Shown here in pieces: positions 34,310-36,524 of a DNA stretch of 36,524 nt; position 1 is the first letter of the stretch, and every line of letters starts with the position of its first letter. Made by a program: the position numbers and the translations under genes. The notes beneath the pieces were generated by a model. That model did not search any database, was not told the origin of the DNA, and saw nothing but the letters and a program-made list of their open reading frames with translations. The DNA is from Mycobacterium sp. UM_CSW (GTDB lineage Bacteria; Actinomycetota; Actinomycetes; Mycobacteriales; Mycobacteriaceae), in NCBI RefSeq assembly GCF_000455205.1, contig NZ_AUWQ01000070.1, positions 1 through 36,524 on the forward strand, in the 5' to 3' direction.

Positions 34310-36524
34310 TCAGCCCGCGGCGCCGCGCCCGACGGCCTGCACCGCCGCGTGCTCGTGCAGCGCCTGTTCGGCGTCCGGGTGAACGGGTTTGAGGTCGAAC
34401 ACGACGTCCTTGACCGTCCCGGTGAACGCGTACGGTGCCCTGTCCTCGTAGTCGCGGTCCACGACGAGGCCGTTGTCGCGCCCGATGTCCATCCCCGCGT
34501 ACGACGTGAAGGCCAGCGGCACCGTGTTGGCCATCGAGCCCTCACCGATCAGCCGGTCGTCGGCCCAGAGCGTCACCCGCCCACCCGAACCCGGGACGGG
34601 TTGATCGGATTCGAAGAGCATGCGCACCGTGACGTCCCCGGTGGGAATCGGCTCGGTGGACACCTGCTTGTAGGTGTCCACGCCGAGGAACGAGTACGTG
34701 TGGCGCAGCCGCCGGCGCTCGTCGACCCATAGCGCGAACCCGCCGATGAAGTCGGCGTCGGCGACGATCACGCCCTGCGCGCCGTCGTCGGGAACGACCA
34801 GCCGCGCCTCGATCGCGTAGGAGCGCCCGAAGATCCGGGGCACCATGCCGCGCTGAATGTTCTGCACGTCGCCCTTGAAGGTGAACCGGGTGGTCGTCGG
34901 CAGCGGCGGCAGGCTGCCGAACATCACCGCGAGGCCACCCAGCAGCGGCAGCACCCGGTTTCGTTCGGCCTCCTGCCACCAGAGCCGGGTGAGCTCGGCG
35001 ACCTTGTCGGGATGCTCGGCGGCGACGTTGCGCGCCTGGGAGAAGTCGTCGGGCAGGTAGTACAGCTCCCAGACGTCGCTGTCCGGGTCGTACGTTCCGG
35101 GCGCGAACCGCGCCAGCGTTTGGGGTGAGAGGTCCCACGGCGCCTTATCCAGCCGGGTGCACGCCCACCACCCGTCTTGGTAAATGGCCCGGCTGCCGAA
35201 CATTTCGAAGTACTGCACCGTGTGGCGCTCTTCCGCCGAGGGGTCGTCGAAGGTGTGGACGAAGCTGGTTCCGTCCATCGCTTCCTGCTCGAAGCCGTCG
35301 ACGCTGACCGGCTGCGGTAAACCGATGGCCTCCAACACCGTTGGCGCGATGTCGATGCAGTGGGTGAACTGGCCGCGGATCGCGGCGTCGGGACGGATCC
35401 GGCTCGGCCAGGCGACCACCATCGGGTCGCGCGTGCCGCCGAGGTGGCTGGCCATCTGCTTGCCCCACTGGAACGGGGTGTTGTTGGCGTGCGCCCAGGC
35501 GCTCGCGAAATGCGGTGCGGTGAACTCGTTTCCGAGCGCCTCGATTCCCCCGTACTGCTCGATGAGCTCGAGTTGACGGTCGGCGTCGAGCAGCACCCCG
35601 TTCAGGAACGTCATCTCGTTGAACGAGCCGGTGACGGTCCCCTCCATGCTGGCGCCGTTGTCGCCCCAGATGTAGAAGACCAGTGTGTTGTCGGATTCGC
35701 CGAGATCCTCGATCGCGTCGAGCAGTCGGCCGACGTTGCAGTCCGCGTTCTCGGAGAACCCGGCGAACACCTCCATCTGGCGGGCGAAGAGCTTCTTCTG
35801 GTTGTCCGACAGGCCGTCCCACGCCGGGAACAAATCGGGCCGCTCGGTCAGCTGCGCGTCGGGCGGTATCACGCCGAGCTGCTTTTGGCGTTCGAATGTC
35901 TTGCGCCGGTAGACATCCCAGCCCTCGTCGAATTGACCCCGGTATTTGTCGGCCCATTCGGCGAACACGTGGTGCGGCGCGTGGGTGGCGCCGGTCGAGT
36001 AGTACATCAGCCAGGGCTTCTCGGCGTCCTGCGCCCGCACGGCGTGCAGCCATTCGACGGCCTTGTCGGTGAGGTCGTCGGGGAAGTAGTAGGGCCGGCC
36101 GTCCTTACCCTGGGGCACGCCGATGACGGAGTTGTCCTGGGTGATGATCGGGTCGTACTGGCCGGCGGCGCCGGACAGGAAGCCCCAGAAGTGGTCGAAG
36201 CCCCAGCCCACCGGCCAGTTGTCGAACGGGCCCGCCGCGCCCTGGACGTTGTCCGGGGTCAGGTGCCACTTGCCGAAACCGCCCGTCACGTAACCGTTGT
36301 CGCGCAGGATGCGGGGCAGCGCGGCGCAACTGCGCGGCCGGACCGACGAATAGCCCGGGAAGGGGCCGGGGAACTCGGTGACCGAACCGAACCCGACCCG
36401 ATGGTGGTTGCGCCCGGTCAGCAGCGCCGCGCGGGTCGGCGAGCAGACCGCGGTGACGTGAAAGCGGTTGTAGGTCAACCCGTTGCGGGCCACCCGGGTC
36501 AGGGTCGGGGTCCGGATGGCGCCG
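34310..36524 (-). CDS. atsB: Arylsulfatase, 5' end outside the window
   Basis: At least 737 residues of a type I sulfatase, which hydrolyses sulfate esters. The formylglycine site is VTAVCSPTRAALLTGR, where Cys in C-x-P-x-R is oxidised by a maturase. Other active-site blocks are GFGKWHLTP, YSTGATHAPHH, IWGDNGASMEG and HLGGTRDPMVVAWP. The C-terminal part (from about 540 on) is a beta-sandwich with FTFKGDVQNIQRGMVPRIFGRSYAIEA, as in AtsA/AtsD-like proteins. The reading frame stays open to the window edge, with family-like GAIRTPTLTR codons before the GTG at 36493, so that GTG is an internal Val and not the start. The symbol rests on synteny with Rv3299c; AtsD-type identity is possible. Confidence 0.9.
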   Translation of the reverse strand, partial: GAIRTPTLTRVARNGLTYNRFHVTAVCSPTRAALLTGRNHHRVGFGSVTEFPGPFPGYSSVRPRSCAALPRILRDNGYVTGGFGKWHLTPDNVQGAAGPFDNWPVGWGFDHFWGFLSGAAGQYDPIITQDNSVIGVPQGKDGRPYYFPDDLTDKAVEWLHAVRAQDAEKPWLMYYSTGATHAPHHVFAEWADKYRGQFDEGWDVYRRKTFERQKQLGVIPPDAQLTERPDLFPAWDGLSDNQKKLFARQMEVFAGFSENADCNVGRLLDAIEDLGESDNTLVFYIWGDNGASMEGTVTGSFNEMTFLNGVLLDADRQLELIEQYGGIEALGNEFTAPHFASAWAHANNTPFQWGKQMASHLGGTRDPMVVAWPSRIRPDAAIRGQFTHCIDIAPTVLEAIGLPQPVSVDGFEQEAMDGTSFVHTFDDPSAEERHTVQYFEMFGSRAIYQDGWWACTRLDKAPWDLSPQTLARFAPGTYDPDSDVWELYYLPDDFSQARNVAAEHPDKVAELTRLWWQEAERNRVLPLLGGLAVMFGSLPPLPTTTRFTFKGDVQNIQRGMVPRIFGRSYAIEARLVVPDDGAQGVIVADADFIGGFALWVDERRRLRHTYSFLGVDTYKQVSTEPIPTGDVTVRMLFESDQPVPGSGGRVTLWADDRLIGEGSMANTVPLAFTSYAGMDIGRDNGLVVDRDYEDRAPYAFTGTVKDVVFDLKPVHPDAEQALHEHAAVQAVGRGAAG

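Noticed and set aside
36491-36493. GTG at 36493 as the start of the sulfatase
   Set aside because: The frame stays open to the window edge with sulfatase-like codons (GAIRTPTLTR) before it, so the gene is cut by the window and this is an internal Val.

Overview
The window is about 36.5 kb of high-GC actinobacterial chromosome. Gene content and order point to a slow-growing, non-tuberculous Mycobacterium, possibly of the M. avium complex type; I cannot name the species from the sequence alone. The order CoA transferase, fadE25, purE, purK, GtrA protein, PH-domain protein, birA, accD5, accE5, maf, sseA, SufE-like, accA3, sigF, rsbW, lat, lrpA, DUF1338 protein, pcd, TetR, lhr, nei, lpqC, sulfatase is the order I know from the M. 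tuberculosis Rv3272-Rv3299 region. Rv numbers are from memory and were not looked up. No rRNA, tRNA, IS element, prophage or CRISPR array was seen, and no gene-free stretch exceeds 300 bases.

Layout. 165-2280: a SAM-dependent methyltransferase and a CaiB/BaiF CoA transferase on the plus strand. 2277-5474 (minus): a three-gene signalling cassette made of a receiver-PP2C phosphatase, a CHASE3 histidine kinase and a stand-alone receiver; as I recall, M. tuberculosis has a carbonic anhydrase gene at this position. 5667-8638 (minus): purK-purE-fadE25. 8705-10672: a GtrA-type membrane protein convergent with a birA/PH-domain pair. 10723-16547: the acyl-CoA carboxylase block accD5-accE5-maf, sseA-SufE-like and accA3. 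BirA would attach biotin to AccA3, the alpha subunit that works with AccD5 and AccE5 to make methylmalonyl-CoA.

16738-19707: a general-stress module. It holds a STAS protein, sigF and its anti-sigma gene rsbW, a holin-like membrane protein, a UsfY-family protein and a small membrane protein. Two near-consensus SigF promoters are visible, one before rsbW and one before the small membrane protein gene at 19707. 19825-25162: lysine catabolism (lat, lrpA, a DUF1338 2-oxoadipate dioxygenase candidate, pcd) followed by a TetR regulator. 25212-30572: the repair pair lhr-nei. 30630-34303: an envelope and secretion region with three DUF732 secreted proteins, a lone PstS3-type lipoprotein, LpqC and a small secreted protein. 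34310 to the end: an arylsulfatase whose N-terminus lies beyond the window.

Main points to check: (1) every class of protein needed for a partner-switching pathway (phosphatase, STAS protein, anti-sigma kinase, sigma factor) lies within 15 kb, but the STAS protein has Ala where the usual phospho-Ser sits; (2) the two SigF promoters; (3) a run of genes with a TANNNT box 6-8 bases before the start codon, suggesting leaderless transcripts; (4) a lysine to 2-oxoadipate to 2-hydroxyglutarate route; (5) likely operators for LrpA and for the TetR protein.
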